A stretch of DNA of 64,000 bases from Paenibacillus vini (GCF_018403325.1 NZ_BOSL01000006.1:62001-126000); one strand, 5' to 3'; shown: positions 34,013 through 43,042, counted from the stretch's first letter. The notes: a model not told the origin generated them from the letters alone. Translations and numbers: made by a program.

Positions 34013-34026
34013 AGGGAAACCGGTTT
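34013..34026. promoter_or_regulatory. Predicted LacI-family operator upstream of its own gene
   Basis: Read on the minus strand this is AAACCGGTTTCCCT, identical over 14 bases to the site at the amylase promoter. It lies between the predicted promoter and the LacI ribosome binding site. Confidence 0.65.
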
Positions 34027-34204
34027 CACAACAAAACATAAAAATTGAACCCGTTTAACCACAATATACCATATCCTGCATGGAACGACCATGAAGTTTC
34101 TCATGAAAGACATTTCCGTCCATGCTCAAGCGCCAACCTGGCAGGGCAAGCAGCCGGGTGTATGCACTGCTCGGCTTACCAGTCCAAGTAAATCCTTGAT
34201 GACC

Positions 34205-35395
34205 CTAGTTTCCTTCCCATGACTGAAGAATCATAATGGCCGCTCCGGTGGCTACTGCCTCATCGGTAAGCACGCCCTGAGTAAAGATCGGGCTGTATTC
34301 CGGAAAGTGGTAAATGTTCTTCTTGGCGACCTCCAGCGAGACATCCAAGACCAGTTGATGCGCGCTGACGAGAGGCCCTCCTAAAATCACGTACTCCGGA
34401 TGCAGGGCATTAATCAGGTTAGCCAGTCCAATCCCCAAGTAAGCTGCCGTTTCCTTAAATTGTTCCGTGACCAGAAGATCGCCTTGCGAAAGGGCGTCGA
34501 CCAAGGTGGCAAAGTTGACCTGTTCCGGAGAAAGGCCGGACAGCAGGCTGCTGCGTCCTATTTTTAACTGCGTGCGGACACGCTCCTCAAGGGACGGTAC
34601 CGACACGAATGCTTCCAATGCCCCGTAGTTGCCTTTGCCGCTAAGTCTTGGCCCGTTAGCCTGAATGATCATTTGGCCGACCGCCCCTTCGGTATCGACA
34701 GCACCCCGAAGAATTTGCCCGCCTGACATCATGGCCGAACGAATGGTAACCCCTGCGTGGACGTAGAGGGCGTGCTGGATGTTTTCGGTCCGGAGCGCCC
34801 AATGTTCACCGATTAGGGCCGTGTTTGCACCATTGTCGAGTTTGGCCGGAATCCCCAGCGACTCCCCCAGCATTTCGCAAATCGGGACGTTTGTCCAGGA
34901 TGGAGCCGGGAACAATTCCGGTTCAAGAATGATTCCGTTCTTTTGATCCAGCGGGCCAACCGCGCCGATTCCTATGCCTAGAACGTCGCTAGTCGAAATT
35001 CCGTGCTCGGAGAGAAATCCCCGGGCTCCATTCGTGACATGTGAAACTAGCCGCTCGGGCGTCATAGTGCCGTCCATTTTCCAGCGGGTCACGGATATGG
35101 TATTGAGGTGCATGTCATATAAGCCGAGCGTGGAGTAAATGCGGGATATTTCCAAACCGAATATATAACGGTATTTCGGATTGGTCTGGAAAAGAATCGG
35201 CTTTCTCCCGCCGGTGGAACTGCCCAGTCCGGAGACAACGATCAAACCTTGTGAGGACATTTCATCCAGCAGGCGGGTCATGCTGCTGCTGGTCAAAGAA
35301 AAATGAGTCAACAAATCGGCCTTGGAGACGGTCCCGAGATAGGAAATCCGATCGTAAACCTGTTTTTTTATCGAAGAATTGGAATGAGGCATCAT
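34205..35395 (-). CDS. ROK family regulator with degenerate motifs
   Basis: A 396-residue NagC/XylR-like protein. An N-terminal winged HTH (IKKQVYDRISYLGTVSKADLLTHFSLTSSSMTRLLDEMSSQGLI, residues ~7-50) precedes a ROK domain (VLGIGIGAVGPLDQKNGIIL, LDNGANTALIGEHWAL, LIN-LHPEYVILGG). Key ROK residues are replaced. The zinc motif C-x-C-G-x2-G-C-x-E reads SGKGNYGALE, without cysteines. The sugar-binding E-x-G-H reads AVGQ, and the catalytic Asp of N-D-A-N is Gly. It should therefore lack kinase activity and may not bind a free hexose. ATG 35395 has GGAG at 9 bases. It diverges from the chromate transporter genes. Target and effector are unknown. Confidence 0.85.
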   Translation of the reverse strand: MMPHSNSSIKKQVYDRISYLGTVSKADLLTHFSLTSSSMTRLLDEMSSQGLIVVSGLGSSTGGRKPILFQTNPKYRYIFGLEISRIYSTLGLYDMHLNTISVTRWKMDGTMTPERLVSHVTNGARGFLSEHGISTSDVLGIGIGAVGPLDQKNGIILEPELFPAPSWTNVPICEMLGESLGIPAKLDNGANTALIGEHWALRTENIQHALYVHAGVTIRSAMMSGGQILRGAVDTEGAVGQMIIQANGPRLSGKGNYGALEAFVSVPSLEERVRTQLKIGRSSLLSGLSPEQVNFATLVDALSQGDLLVTEQFKETAAYLGIGLANLINALHPEYVILGGPLVSAHQLVLDVSLEVAKKNIYHFPEYSPIFTQGVLTDEAVATGAAIMILQSWEGN

Positions 35396-35608
35396 ATGTA
35401 CTTTCTCCATTTCCAAGTTAATTAGTCGGGATATCACAAGTATAACGGCATCAATAAGTTATTTCCAGCTAATATCATCAGAATAGTCGACATAATATCA
35501 AAATGGAATTTTCTCGGGCTAAAATCTATATTATATAGACCTATTATGAGGTTTTATCGGATTATTTACAATTGTAGGCTAAAACTTTAATCCAAAATGA
35601 AATTAATG

Positions 35609-35617
35609 TGCTATAAT
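35609..35617 (+). promoter_or_regulatory. Extended -10 promoter for the chromate transporter genes
   Basis: TGCTATAAT gives a perfect TATAAT with an extended TGn element; no good -35 is present. The A+T-rich 35396-35669 gap also holds a 15-bp palindrome TCTATATTATATAGA (35525-35539) that could be an operator. Confidence 0.5.
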
Positions 35618-35669
35618 GCTAATAGCTTCTTATAGATGAGCATAACGAGACAATAGAGGGTGAAATGGG

Positions 35670-36305
35670 ATGAACCATACGGTTACCCGGCAAATGAAAC
35701 TAATCTTTAATATTTTTGGTGTCTTTCTGAAAATCGGTCCTTCCACTTTTGGGGGAGGATATGCGATGATCGCCACGATCGAACAGGAGATCGTTTGTAA
35801 GAGGCGATGGATGGATGAAAAGGAAATGGGAGACATGGTGTCCGTCTCGGGCTCAGCTCCCGGGGGAGTTGCGGTGAACTGCGCCGCATTTATCGGCTAT
35901 CGTCTCGGAGGTGTACTGGGGGCGGTGGCTGCTGTAACGGCGATAACGCTGCCTACTTTTTTCATTGTTTTTCTGCTAAGTTTTCTTAGTGTCATTTTTA
36001 AAGATAACGCAAAGGTGGAAGCCGCGCTGAAAGGCATTCATGCCGCGGTCATTTCTTTAATTATTTTAGCAGCCTTCAAGATGTGGAAATCATCCGTTCT
36101 GGATACCGCCACGCTGATCATTGCGGCCTCTGCGGTAATTCTTCTGTTATTTACGGGAATTCATTCTTTCTATCTAATCCTTGGCGGTCCGATTGCCGGG
36201 ATAGCTATCGTCTTGTTCAAGCGAAGTAAAGGGATGTTCGTAAAAACGGAAAAGGAGCAGACCGAAGAGAAACGGGAGTTGCATTTCCCGGAATACTACA
36301 TCTGA
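35670..36305 (+). CDS. Chromate transporter, N-type half (CHR family)
   Basis: A 211-residue membrane protein, one half of a two-subunit short-chain CHR transporter. The signature FLKIGPSTFGGGYAMIATIEQEI and the following GSAPGGVAVNCAAFIGYRLGG are conserved; about five to six helices follow. CHR proteins export chromate, or possibly other oxyanions, from the cytoplasm. GAGGGTGAA precedes the ATG. The partner half starts 14 bases downstream. Confidence 0.88.
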   Translation: MNHTVTRQMKLIFNIFGVFLKIGPSTFGGGYAMIATIEQEIVCKRRWMDEKEMGDMVSVSGSAPGGVAVNCAAFIGYRLGGVLGAVAAVTAITLPTFFIVFLLSFLSVIFKDNAKVEAALKGIHAAVISLIILAAFKMWKSSVLDTATLIIAASAVILLLFTGIHSFYLILGGPIAGIAIVLFKRSKGMFVKTEKEQTEEKRELHFPEYYI

Positions 36306-36319
36306 AGGGTGATCATCGC

Positions 36320-36853
36320 ATGTTGTGGCAGTTGTTTTTGGTTTTTATCAAGGTTGGGCTCATTTCGTTCGGAGGCGGCTATGCGGTAATGACGCTAATT
36401 CAGCGGGAGGTGGCAGGTAAAGGTTGGGTGGAGGCCGGAGAGTTTCAGGAGATCGTATCTTTGGCGGGAATGGCACCCGGCTCCATTGCGACGAATACCG
36501 CCACATTGATCGGATACTCGCAAAGCGGTTTTTTGGGGGCCGTGGCGGCCACGGTCGGCATCATTTTGCCATCTTTAATTATCGTAATTATTTTAACGGC
36601 TTCCTTCATAAGATTGCAGAACAATGATTTGGTCAAATCGTCGTTTTACGGATTGCGTCCGGTTGTGACGGGGTTAATTATTTACGCCGCGATCCACTTC
36701 GGTCTTAGCGGGCGGAGCGAATCTCTGTTGAGCTGGTCTATGGCCGGGACGCTGCTGATCTGTGCCGGGTGCCTCACCTTGGTGACCAAATACAAGGTCC
36801 ATCCCTTTGGCGTAATTTTGCTGGCCGCTGTGGCAGGTATCGTTATTTTTTAA
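36320..36853 (+). CDS. Chromate transporter, second half (CHR family)
   Basis: A 177-residue CHR half with the same N-terminal signature (FIKVGLISFGGGYAVMTLIQREV) and GMAPGSIATNTATLIGY. Heteromeric function with the preceding subunit is known for short-chain CHR pairs in B. subtilis (YwrA/YwrB). AGGGTGATC lies about 6 bases before the ATG. It is shorter than the first subunit at its C terminus. A strong terminator follows. Confidence 0.88.
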   Translation: MLWQLFLVFIKVGLISFGGGYAVMTLIQREVAGKGWVEAGEFQEIVSLAGMAPGSIATNTATLIGYSQSGFLGAVAATVGIILPSLIIVIILTASFIRLQNNDLVKSSFYGLRPVVTGLIIYAAIHFGLSGRSESLLSWSMAGTLLICAGCLTLVTKYKVHPFGVILLAAVAGIVIF

Positions 36854-36897
36854 AAAAGCGTGAGCGTAGGGTCTCCACCCTTACACTCACGCTTTTT
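36852..36897. terminator. Terminator between chromate transporter and sulfatase genes
   Basis: AAAAGCGTGAG pairs with CTCACGCTTTT (GCGTGAG 36858-36864 with CTCACGC 36886-36892), with a further paired GTAGGGT/ACCCTTAC segment inside. A and T runs on both sides make it bidirectional. Confidence 0.85.
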
Positions 36898-36958
36898 GCA
36901 TTCAAATAGGTTTCCCGGCTTCCACTCGACTTCCACTCAGACGAAACAACCGGTGACA

Positions 36959-38497
36959 TCACGCATGATGAATTCTCGGCATAGGCAACGGTTCTTTGCC
37001 GAGTTCGGCCCAAATGTATTTAAGCAGCAGCTCGCTTTTCAAGGATTCACATCCCGGTTCGCTCCATAAGTTATGAAGCTCTGCCGGGTCTTTCTGAAGA
37101 TCGAAAATTTCCCCATAAGTCTGATTGTAGTAAACCGTAATTTTATACCGATTATCGACGTACGTCTTTTGATGAATTGTCGACGGCTCATGCCTGAATT
37201 CGCAAATAGCGTGGTCTCTCGCCAGTTCCTTGCTGCCAAGCCATACGTCTTTTTGGTCGACGCCGGTCATGGACGATGGAATCGGGAGATTGCAAAACGA
37301 TAAGAAGGTCGGCGCCAAATCCACCAAGGACTGGATTGCGTTTGAGACTTTGCCGGCGGGTACCTGGTCAGGATAGCGGACGATAAACGGCAGCTTGATC
37401 AAGTCCTCATAATGGAATCCGCCCTTGGCCTGGAGACCGTGCTGACCGAAGAAGTGGCCATGATCGGTCGTGAAGACGACGAGCGTATTGTCGGACAGCC
37501 CCAGTTCATCCAGCTTATCGAGGATTTTGCCGATATATTTGTCCATCATGCTGATCATTCCGTAATAAACGGCGACCAGCTTCTTCTTGTCATATTCGGT
37601 TAATCTCGCTTTTTTTCCGTATTCGTAATAATGATGGGAACGGTAGCCGTGAATACCGAACCCCGTCTCCATCAGATGGGAGAAATCCGGATTCTCTTCC
37701 TGCGTTAAGCCAAAATGCGGAGGATTCTTGTCGTGCTCTCCAGGCACCAGGGCAGGAATGGTCAGGTTATCCGGATCGTACATCCTATCCCAAGGCTCAG
37801 GCACCAAATATTCGGGATGAGGATCGAAGAAGCTGGCCCATAAGAAGAAGGGCTCTCCGGATTTCTTATGCTCCTCAAGACGTGCATTGCTCCGCTCGGC
37901 GATCCAGGTGTTGTAGTGGTATTTCTCGGGGATCGGCCATTTGTACGTTTGCGCCGGGTCCATCGTTCCGGTTGGCGGAAGGAAATAATCCCTCCAATTG
38001 GTGCAGCCCTGTTCCTCCATCCATAGCGCGTAATGCTGGCCGATATGGGCTTCATTCGTATGGTTGCGGGCAAGCTCCACATGGTCGAAGCCATAGAAAG
38101 GCTCATTGAATCCCTTCCAATAATCCAAATCCTGCAAAATCGGATAAGCTTCCTTCGAAGGATATTCCGGCGTGGATTTCAATGGCTGGAAATGAGCTTT
38201 GCCGATCAGAGAGGTCTTGTACCCCGCTTCGCTGAAATCCTCTCCGACGGTATGACGGTCCTCCAGAAGCTTCGTCCCCAGCGTCCATGCTCCGTGCTGG
38301 CTCGGATACATCCCTGTAACGATGGAGGACCGGCTCGGGGTACAGGTCGGATTCGGGCAATAGGCCCTTCCGAATGTCGTTCCTTGCCGGGCCAGCCGAT
38401 CCAAGTTCGGCGTGGATATTTCGGGATTGAACGCACCGATCGTATTCCAATGCTGTTGATCGCTTGTGATTAGTAAAATGTTAGGTCTACTGGACAA
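36959..38497 (-). CDS. Sulfatase family protein, cysteine type, no signal peptide
   Basis: A 512-residue alkaline-phosphatase-superfamily enzyme. ILLITSDQQHW supplies metal ligands. The formylglycine motif is C52-T-P-S-R in NPTCTPSRSSIVTG, so C52 must be oxidised to be active. KAHFQP and VVFTTDHGHFFGQHG give further active-site residues. Cysteine-type sulfatases are matured in the cytoplasm by FGE or an anSME radical enzyme, and neither gene is in the window. No signal peptide is present, so it should act on sulfated material inside the cell. The start is probably TTG 38497, with AGGAGG 9 bases upstream; TTG 38503 is too close. It diverges from an AraC regulator gene. Confidence 0.87.
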   Translation of the reverse strand: MSSRPNILLITSDQQHWNTIGAFNPEISTPNLDRLARQGTTFGRAYCPNPTCTPSRSSIVTGMYPSQHGAWTLGTKLLEDRHTVGEDFSEAGYKTSLIGKAHFQPLKSTPEYPSKEAYPILQDLDYWKGFNEPFYGFDHVELARNHTNEAHIGQHYALWMEEQGCTNWRDYFLPPTGTMDPAQTYKWPIPEKYHYNTWIAERSNARLEEHKKSGEPFFLWASFFDPHPEYLVPEPWDRMYDPDNLTIPALVPGEHDKNPPHFGLTQEENPDFSHLMETGFGIHGYRSHHYYEYGKKARLTEYDKKKLVAVYYGMISMMDKYIGKILDKLDELGLSDNTLVVFTTDHGHFFGQHGLQAKGGFHYEDLIKLPFIVRYPDQVPAGKVSNAIQSLVDLAPTFLSFCNLPIPSSMTGVDQKDVWLGSKELARDHAICEFRHEPSTIHQKTYVDNRYKITVYYNQTYGEIFDLQKDPAELHNLWSEPGCESLKSELLLKYIWAELGKEPLPMPRIHHA

Positions 38498-38529
38498 TTT
38501 CAATCGCCTCCTATTATGATAATATTGTA

Positions 38530-38544
38530 ATGTAAACGATTTAT
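38530..38544. promoter_or_regulatory. cre-like site between the sulfatase and AraC genes
   Basis: ATGTAAACGATTTAT matches 14 of 15 positions of WTGNAANCGNWNNCW. It lies in the ~100-base divergent promoter region. Confidence 0.45.
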
Positions 38545-38600
38545 AAATAGCTTAGTGTTAGATTGAAATTGTCATTTTGTTATATTTAAGGAGGGGGATT

Positions 38601-39479
38601 ATGTCTCAGGCGGTATGGAATGTGCAGGAATATGATTACGAATACGCCGAGTTTATCTATTACACGCCCGGAGATTTGGATCGGGAGGGACAGCTATGGC
38701 CTGTTCGAGCGGGCCGTAGTCTCGCTAAGCCTAATTACAAGGTGGGTCCGAAAAGAATTGAATGCTACAGCCTTCATTTTGTACTGGAAGGGAAGATCAG
38801 CTTCGAATATGAGGATCAGCAGGTGGAATTGCAGAAGGATGATTTGTTCTGCCTTTTCCCGGGACAGACTTACCATTACTATTTGCTTCCTTCGGAACAG
38901 CCTTTGCGTATGAACTGGCTGGCTCTGGACGGAGGCCGGGTCATGCCCCTGCTGAAGCTTGCCGGAATTACACCGGATCGGCCGTTTGTAAACGACAAAA
39001 TGACGCCGCCGCTTAAGGATGCATTGGACCGCATGCTCGGCGCGATGGCGCGATTCGAGCGGTGGAATCCGGCGGTTTCACTGGAGCTCCAGGGATTGGC
39101 CTGCGAATTGTTGGCCGGTCTGATGACGGAATCGCCCGCTATACATGCTTCGGAACCTTCCGGCTGGATTCGCGAATGCATGGATTTTATGGAGCTTCAC
39201 GCTACCGAGGGGATATCGGTTCAGCAGGTCGCGGCGTTTGCCGGCGTTCATCGTTCCTATTTTTCCTCTGCTTTTACCAATCAGGTCGGTGTCTCCCCGC
39301 AAAAATATATTCAGAACATCCGCATGGAGAAGGCCAGGCGACTGTTGGTCGAAACCGATGCGAGCGTGACGGAAATCGCTTTATCGCTCGGTTATCCGAA
39401 CCTGTATACGTTCACGCGGGCGTTCAAGTCCTTTTACAAGAAGCCGCCGCTATACGTTCGTTCGGCCAGCAGCGGCTGA
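38601..39479 (+). CDS. AraC family transcriptional regulator
   Basis: A 292-residue regulator with an N-terminal cupin-like sugar-sensing domain (ECYSLHFVLEGKISFEYEDQQVELQKDDLFCLFPGQTYHYYL, residues ~60-105) and a C-terminal double HTH (residues ~190-290: SVQQVAAFAGVHRSYFSSAFTNQVGVSPQKYIQNIRMEKARRLL, then SVTEIALSLGYPNLYTFTRAFKSFY). ATG 38601 follows AAGGAGGGGG. It diverges from the sulfatase gene and precedes the YesM/YesN pair, so it probably controls the local glycan locus. The inducer is likely a sugar. Confidence 0.88.
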   Translation: MSQAVWNVQEYDYEYAEFIYYTPGDLDREGQLWPVRAGRSLAKPNYKVGPKRIECYSLHFVLEGKISFEYEDQQVELQKDDLFCLFPGQTYHYYLLPSEQPLRMNWLALDGGRVMPLLKLAGITPDRPFVNDKMTPPLKDALDRMLGAMARFERWNPAVSLELQGLACELLAGLMTESPAIHASEPSGWIRECMDFMELHATEGISVQQVAAFAGVHRSYFSSAFTNQVGVSPQKYIQNIRMEKARRLLVETDASVTEIALSLGYPNLYTFTRAFKSFYKKPPLYVRSASSG

Positions 39480-39496
39480 AGAGTGAATCGCTTTTT

Positions 39497-39511
39497 TGAC
39501 AGCGCTTACTT
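39497..39511. promoter_or_regulatory. cre-like site before the sensor kinase gene
   Basis: On the minus strand AAGTAAGCGCTGTCA matches the cre consensus at 14 of 15 positions. It lies 40-55 bases before the kinase start. Confidence 0.45.
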
Positions 39512-39551
39512 TATGTGATTTTCCCTGAGACTTTATAAAGGAGGAGCTAAC

Positions 39552-41345
39552 TTGAAATTGTCATCTCTATTCAACAAGATTTCGCCGAAGCTTGGCATTC
39601 AGGGGAAAATATTTCTTGCCTTCGGGCTGCTCAGCCTTCTCTCCATCGTGACCATTGCCTCGATTGTCTACATGAACATGCGCGAGACGATCAAGCATAA
39701 CGCCGTCACTTCTGTCGCGGACAGTATCCGCCAAGCCGATGAATCGCTCAACCTCATGCTGGAGGAGATCGATCGTCTGAACACGGTCGCAGTTACGAAC
39801 AAGAACACGGTGATCGATACGGTGCTAAGCCCCAGTGAAGAAATCAGCTACGAATGGTTTCAGGAGCAGAAGAGGCTTACCGAGTTTCTATCGGGACTGT
39901 TCTCTTACAAGCCTTATATATCCCGGATAGCGGTTATCGGATTAAACGGCAAAGTATTCTTTACGGGCAGTCCGTGGATCGACCGCAGTTTTCTGGACAC
40001 GAAGACGATGGAATTCATGTTGAGCAACGGAGAACGCCATGCCTATTTCAAGCAAAAAGGCACCTCGGACGCCATTTCCGTCGGGCGGGTCATTCGGTAT
40101 AACCGGGAGACGATCGGCGTGGTGATGGTGGATTTGAAGTATGATTTCATCCGCAATACGTACGGCGTGAAACCGACTGCCGACAGCATCCTCTATGTCC
40201 TGGACGAACAAGGGGAGCTTGTGTACCAGTCCGATTCCGCCCCGTCCTCGGTCTCGCCGCAAATGCAGCAAGTCATTGATGGGAATGCGGGAACGTTCCA
40301 AGGAGCTAAGGAGCAAAAGATCGATGGAAAATCCTATATCGTCGTAACCCAACGCTCCGAGCATACCGGCTGGGTTACCCGGGCGCTTGTCCCCCTTGAC
40401 TCACTGCTGAGCGAGTCCGTCCGAATCCGTAACCTGATGATCGAGGTCTCGGTCATTGTCTTCGCCGTGGTTCTGCTCGGGTCGCTGCAAATGTCTTCGC
40501 GTACGACCCTGCAAATCAGGCGGTTAAAAACGATGATGATGCGGGTCAAGGACGGAAATCTGTCTTTTCCGAAAACGGAAATCAAAACGAAGGACGAGAT
40601 CGGCGATCTGTACCGGGTGTTCATTAGCATGATCGATGATTTAAAGCGTTTGATGCAGGACATCCGGATCAGCGAGCAGGCGAAGCACGAGGCGGAGCTG
40701 ACGGCGCTGCAGGCGCAGATCCGCCCCCATTTTCTCTACAATTCGCTTAATACGATCAAGTACCTGGCCCATTTGAACGGAGTACCGAATATCGAAGAGG
40801 TATCCGGCTCCTTAATCGAACTCATGCGAAGCGTGCTTGGCAATTCCAACGAGTTCCTGACAGTCAGGGAGGAGCTGGATTATGTGAACTGTTATGTCTC
40901 CATCGTGAAGTATAAGTACATGGAACCGATTCCTGTCCATATCGAGGTTGAGGATGACGCTTTACTGGAATGCCGGGTATTGAAGCTAATGCTTCAGCCG
41001 ATCGTGGAAAATGCGATCCAGCACGGAATAGGCTTGGCCGCGAAGGGCGGATTCATTCTCATCCGGGTGTACGGGGAAAGAAGGGACTTAATGATTGAAA
41101 TTGTGGATAACGGGCCGGGAATATCCAAGGAGAAAATCGATTCCATTCTGGGGGATGCCGGCAAGAATGAGAGCCCGTCCCGCTTTAGCGGCATGGGTGT
41201 GCGCAACGTGCATGAAAGAATCCGGATCATGTACGGGGAGCCCTACGGAATTCAGCTGTTCAGTGAAGAAGGGCTGTACACCAAGGTTGTAATCCGGTTC
41301 CCTCAAATAGATCAGGTCCAACAATCTCCAAGGGAGGCGAGCTAG
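39552..41345 (+). CDS. YesM-like sensor histidine kinase
   Basis: A 597-residue membrane kinase. One membrane helix lies near residues 21-43; an extracellular sensor of ~245 residues (Cache-like) follows, then a second helix near 292-312 and a HAMP segment (LQIRRLKTMMMRVKDGNLSF...). The LytS/YesM-type phosphoacceptor is in IRPHFLYNSLNTIKYL (His near residue 392), and the ATPase has LMLQPIVENAIQHGI and VDNGPGIS. It probably senses an extracellular sugar or its binding protein. The start is TTG 39552, with GGAGGA at about 8 bases. It is followed after 3 bases by its response regulator. Confidence 0.9.
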   Translation: MKLSSLFNKISPKLGIQGKIFLAFGLLSLLSIVTIASIVYMNMRETIKHNAVTSVADSIRQADESLNLMLEEIDRLNTVAVTNKNTVIDTVLSPSEEISYEWFQEQKRLTEFLSGLFSYKPYISRIAVIGLNGKVFFTGSPWIDRSFLDTKTMEFMLSNGERHAYFKQKGTSDAISVGRVIRYNRETIGVVMVDLKYDFIRNTYGVKPTADSILYVLDEQGELVYQSDSAPSSVSPQMQQVIDGNAGTFQGAKEQKIDGKSYIVVTQRSEHTGWVTRALVPLDSLLSESVRIRNLMIEVSVIVFAVVLLGSLQMSSRTTLQIRRLKTMMMRVKDGNLSFPKTEIKTKDEIGDLYRVFISMIDDLKRLMQDIRISEQAKHEAELTALQAQIRPHFLYNSLNTIKYLAHLNGVPNIEEVSGSLIELMRSVLGNSNEFLTVREELDYVNCYVSIVKYKYMEPIPVHIEVEDDALLECRVLKLMLQPIVENAIQHGIGLAAKGGFILIRVYGERRDLMIEIVDNGPGISKEKIDSILGDAGKNESPSRFSGMGVRNVHERIRIMYGEPYGIQLFSEEGLYTKVVIRFPQIDQVQQSPREAS

Positions 41346-41348
41346 CAG

Positions 41349-42959
41349 ATGCTTCAAGTAATGTTAGTAGATGACGAACCGCTGGTGCATCACCATTTGG
41401 GGGCGATGTCGGATTGGAAGAGCCATGGTTTTGAATTAAGCGGTGAAGCGTACAGCGGGTCTATGGCTCTTCAGGCTATGGAACAATCGCAGCCGGATAT
41501 TGCCATCATTGATGTAAACATGCCCGGCATGAACGGAGTGGAGCTTCAGCGGACGATCCGGGAACATTATCCGGCCGTAAAGACGATTATGCTCAGCAGC
41601 TATGATGACTATGATTATGTGCGCGAATGCCTTAGAAACGGAGCCGTCGATTACTTGCTCAAACACCGCCTGGATGAACAATCCCTGATCACCATTCTGA
41701 AAAAAGCGGAGCAGGAGCTGCAGGAAGAAGCCAAGCAGCTTGGTTCCAGGGTGGCAGGCGGAGAAGCGGACGAGGGGAAAGGGATGGAATCTGTGCGCGA
41801 ATCGGTAGCTCAGATGCTTATCGGCGTGCCGGGCGCTGCGCAAACGCTGGAGGAGGACATCCGGCAGAGTCGGCTATTTGCCAATTCGGTGCGGTTTGCG
41901 GCAGCCGCGGTCCAAATCGTCCCGTTCCGGCTTCTGACAGAATCGCGCAGCGATATGCAGATCAACCGTCTGGTCCGCCAAGCCGTGGAACTCGTACAGC
42001 AGAGTCTTGGAGATCCCGCTGAGCGGATGGCGGTATATGTGGAGAACGGCCGCCTGGGCGTGGTGTTTGCCTTCAAGGAGCGCAGCGAACAAGCCGCCGC
42101 CAGTGAAGCTGCAAGGCTCATGAGCAATGTCAGCCATTCGCTGGAGCTGTTCCTGAATTTGAAATGTATTTATGCAGTCGGGCATATTTGCGGCAGTATG
42201 TCCAAGCTCGAAGCCAGTTACCGCGGGGCGGAGCGGTCCATCGATGCGTCCTCCTCCTCCTTGAAGGAGGAGGACCGCGGTTCAAGCAGCCCGCGTCTTT
42301 CGTTGACCATTGAGGAACAGAAGCAGCTTCTTCTATCTATTGAAAGACTTGATAAGGAAGAGGTACATCGGTTGATCTCCGCCGTCTTTACCTCCATTCG
42401 GAAGCTGCCGCTTCATTCGCAAAGCGTCCAGATGGTCGTCAGCGAATTACTCTCGATCGGAGAGAAGACCGTGCCTATGGACGATGCCGCGGCGGTCGGA
42501 TTACCTTCCCGGGAAGAGTTGGAGAATATCGGAAGCATGGCGGAAATCGAACAATGGCTCCTTACTTACTTTGAGAGCTTACTGGACCGGCTTCGCGAGC
42601 GTCAGGCATCCGGTCCATATTCAAGGCATGTCTCCCAAGCGATCATGCTCATTCTGGAACGGTATCAAAGCTACATTACGCTGGAGCTGGCAGCGGGGGC
42701 AATCGGGCTGAATACTTCTTATTTGAGCCGGATTTTCAAGGAAGAGACCCGGATGACCTTCTCCGAATATGTGAATCGGGTTCGCATTGACGCAAGCTGC
42801 AAGCTGCTGGAGAGCGGGCGGTTTACAGTTAAACAAATCAGCAGCCAGGTAGGCTTCACCACATATAACTACTTTTTCAAAGTGTTCAAGGAATCCACCG
42901 GCATGACGCCGCATGCTTATATGAGCCGGCCGGCCCGGGTGAGTAAATCCGTAAAATAA
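41349..42959 (+). CDS. YesN-like response regulator, AraC type
   Basis: A 536-residue regulator. The receiver domain (residues 1-120) has the phospho-acceptor D55 in IAIIDVNMPGMNG and the lysine in YLLKHRLD. A ~300-residue middle region of unknown fold follows. A C-terminal AraC double HTH lies at residues ~425-530 (ITLELAAGAIGLNTSYLSRIFKEETRMTFSEYVNRVRIDASCKLL, then TVKQISSQVGFTTYNYFFKVFKE). GGAGG is about 12 bases before the ATG. It pairs with the kinase encoded just upstream and probably activates the importer operon that begins at 43082. Confidence 0.9.
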   Translation: MLQVMLVDDEPLVHHHLGAMSDWKSHGFELSGEAYSGSMALQAMEQSQPDIAIIDVNMPGMNGVELQRTIREHYPAVKTIMLSSYDDYDYVRECLRNGAVDYLLKHRLDEQSLITILKKAEQELQEEAKQLGSRVAGGEADEGKGMESVRESVAQMLIGVPGAAQTLEEDIRQSRLFANSVRFAAAAVQIVPFRLLTESRSDMQINRLVRQAVELVQQSLGDPAERMAVYVENGRLGVVFAFKERSEQAAASEAARLMSNVSHSLELFLNLKCIYAVGHICGSMSKLEASYRGAERSIDASSSSLKEEDRGSSSPRLSLTIEEQKQLLLSIERLDKEEVHRLISAVFTSIRKLPLHSQSVQMVVSELLSIGEKTVPMDDAAAVGLPSREELENIGSMAEIEQWLLTYFESLLDRLRERQASGPYSRHVSQAIMLILERYQSYITLELAAGAIGLNTSYLSRIFKEETRMTFSEYVNRVRIDASCKLLESGRFTVKQISSQVGFTTYNYFFKVFKESTGMTPHAYMSRPARVSKSVK

Positions 42960-42986
42960 GTATAGTAAATAGTCAAATATGTAGAA

Positions 42987-43014
42987 TTTGCAGTTCGAGC
43001 GGCTGAACTATAAT
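42987..43014 (+). promoter_or_regulatory. Predicted promoter of the sugar importer operon
   Basis: TTTGCA (42987-42992), 16-base spacer, TATAAT (43009-43014). The weak -35 fits a promoter that needs an activator such as the YesN-like protein. Transcription would start near 43021. Confidence 0.5.
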
Positions 43015-43027
43015 GGGAACACATCAA

Positions 43028-43042
43028 AGGAAACGCTTACAA
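43028..43042. promoter_or_regulatory. cre site (CcpA) just downstream of the importer promoter
   Basis: On the minus strand TTGTAAGCGTTTCCT matches WTGNAANCGNWNNCW at all 15 positions. Its place just after the predicted start of transcription fits a CcpA roadblock. Confidence 0.7.
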
